Assembly: GCA_903908785.1 (NCBI GenBank)
Contig: CAIVTL010000333.1
Location: 1 to 15,289 of the forward strand
Length of the DNA: 15,289 nucleotides
DNA from: Caldifarciminota bacterium
GTDB taxonomy: Bacteria > Hydrothermota > Tepidihabitantia > Tepidihabitantales > Tepidihabitantaceae
Direction: 5' to 3'
Shown here: positions 14,861-15,289 of the stretch, one piece after another
Layout: every line of letters starts with the position of its first letter
How positions within the stretch are numbered: the stretch's first letter is position 1
The notes under the pieces: generated by a model
Told to the model about the DNA's origin: nothing
The model's input: only the letters and a program-made list of their open reading frames with translations
Databases searched by the model: none
Program-made: the position numbers and the translations under genes

Positions 14861-14989
14861 TCATGCCGGATTCCTCCTCCGGGCATTTTGACCTTTGACA
14901 TCCGGATTTTGATATTTGACTTGCGGCCTCCGAGGCCGCGCTACGCGCATGCGCTGAGGCGCGATTGCGGTCAGCATCATCGGTTTCAT
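14861..14989 (-). CDS. Possible leader peptide, copy A (42 codons)
   Basis: ATG start reading MKPMMLTAIAPQRMRVARP and so on, Arg- and Pro-rich to the end. Its TGA (14863-14861) overlaps an ATG (14864-14862) that is in frame with the secreted-protein gene. The first eight codons match the copy B leader at seven positions. The purine-rich GGAAAG upstream is paired in a hairpin. It may be only an RNA-structure constraint. Confidence 0.2.
   Translation of the reverse strand: MKPMMLTAIAPQRMRVARPRRPQVKYQNPDVKGQNARRRNPA
14923..14939. repeat. Strong inverted repeat in the leader of the regulator operon
   Basis: GCGGCCTC / GAGGCCGC with one central base. It lies between the shared hairpins and the secreted-protein gene, just outside the shared module, and is not in copy B. 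No U tract on the minus strand. Confidence 0.4.
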
Positions 14990-15157
14990 ACATAATCATA
15001 TGCTTTCCGATTGGAAAGGCAGCGTGCCAAGCCGCCTCTCCCACATATATTCTAGTCCCCGGCACCCCCGAGTCAACACGTTTGGCCCAGTCGCCCCGTA
15101 AGTGGCTATGGATTATAAAGATGCCAACGCATGGCCGGCTTGAGGCGAACCCGCGCA
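14952..15157 (-). repeat. Promoter-leader module, copy A (upstream of the regulator operon)
   Basis: Partner of 11979-12185, same orientation, length within one base. It contains the promoter at 15049-15076, hairpin 1 (15003-15018, CTTTCC / GGAAAG) and hairpin 2 (14953-14975, GCTGA / TCAGC with inner CGC / GCG). In minus-strand RNA both apical loops are AAUC. Its upstream end enters the 30-bp palindrome. The two copies flank the three-gene regulator cassette as direct repeats. Confidence 0.8.
15049..15076 (-). promoter_or_regulatory. Sigma70-type promoter of repeat copy A
   Basis: Minus strand TTGACT (15076-15071), 16-nt spacer, TAGAAT (15054-15049). Both hexamers match 5 of 6. It faces the small secreted, sigma-like and ZAS-like genes, with a leader of about 255 nt to the GTG at 14786. 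Confidence 0.6.
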
Positions 15158-15181
15158 TGAGTCCAATTGGACTCATGCGCG
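15152..15181. repeat. Perfect 30-bp palindrome
   Basis: Each arm is CGCGCATGAGTCCAA or its complement, with no spacer (centre AATT). It begins 75 bp upstream of the -35 of copy A. In copy B the same position holds an imperfect stem-loop (12182-12213). No T tract on either side. Confidence 0.85.
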
Positions 15182-15289
15182 ACTTCACAATCCCGGGAGT
15201 ATCGTTCGGTTGGTCAGCAAGTTAGAGGACTGCGACCGGGATACGGGGGGTCACCCCCGGGGTGAATTCAGGGTTCAAGCGCGGTTTCA
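15182..15289. other. Window edge without a recognised gene; nested inverted repeats
   Basis: No open frame that I can support. Overlapping inverted repeats: GGGGG-TCA-CCCCC (15246-15258), TCACCCC-C-GGGGTGA (15251-15265) and TGAATTCA (15263-15270). These could end a gene lying beyond the window. Confidence 0.4.

Noticed and set aside
14888..14925. Plus-strand TTGACC-17-GATATT promoter-like match
   Set aside because: Weak -10 and no plus-strand gene downstream; the AT-rich GTCAAA-type spacer makes chance matches likely.
11979..15181. Insertion sequence or integron reading of the direct repeats
   Set aside because: No transposase or integrase, no clear target-site duplication, and the repeats contain promoter and leader signals at matching places. 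Cassette mobility remains only an alternative.

Overview
The window is GC-rich, bacterial and densely coding. It looks like an uncultured Gram-negative lineage with a T9SS-like surface-protein toolkit: a PorV/PorQ-type outer-membrane protein, secreted proteins with a C-terminal sorting or FlgD-like beta domain, a clostripain (C11) peptidase, and a TonB-dependent receptor with an N-terminal carboxypeptidase-regulatory-like domain. That mix is familiar from the FCB group and candidate phyla such as WOR-3, Zixibacteria and Ignavibacteria. The placement is inferred from protein style, not from a marker gene. I see no rRNA, tRNA, CRISPR array, transposase or phage gene.

Layout. (1) Bases 1 to about 102 are AT-rich (34 of the first 100 bases are G/C, against 72 of the next 100) and read as the end of a rhodanese-like domain in a different frame. 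This edge is probably a chimeric join. (2) From about 103 to 1446 on the + strand lies a GlcD-type FAD-linked oxidase whose N-terminus is cut by the join. A stem-loop at its stop codon separates it from the convergent minus-strand genes. (3) From 11546 down to 1468 on the minus strand is a tight five-gene operon: lipoprotein, TonB-dependent receptor, very large surface protein with a C-terminal sorting-like domain, PorV-like protein, and C11 peptidase. Junctions are 4-nt overlaps or gaps of about 10 nt, except that the peptidase start sits inside a perfect 11-bp stem-loop. (4) From 12229 to 11547 is a 683-bp intergenic region with up to three stacked promoter-like sites. (5) From 14786 down to 12230 on the minus strand is a second operon: a small secreted protein, a divergent sigma-factor-like HTH protein, and a protein with an N-terminal C-x25-H-x3-C-x2-C zinc motif spaced as in ZAS anti-sigma factors. 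(6) From 14787 to 15289 are the leader and promoter of that operon, a perfect 30-bp palindrome and further inverted repeats.

The most interesting observation is that the upstream regions of the two operons are copies of one module of about 207 bp (11979-12185 and 14952-15157). Each copy contains a TTGACT promoter, two small hairpins with AATC loops, and a conserved leader start. Base changes in the stems are tolerated as G.U pairs only in minus-strand RNA, which fits a transcribed leader. A sigma/anti-sigma-like pair sharing an upstream module with an adjacent surface-export operon is the layout expected of an autoregulated surface-sensing regulon. In that model, the zinc protein holds the sigma-like protein, and release turns on both its own operon and the TonB receptor/PorV/peptidase operon. 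This is a hypothesis. The shared module, the motif and the gene order are seen directly.
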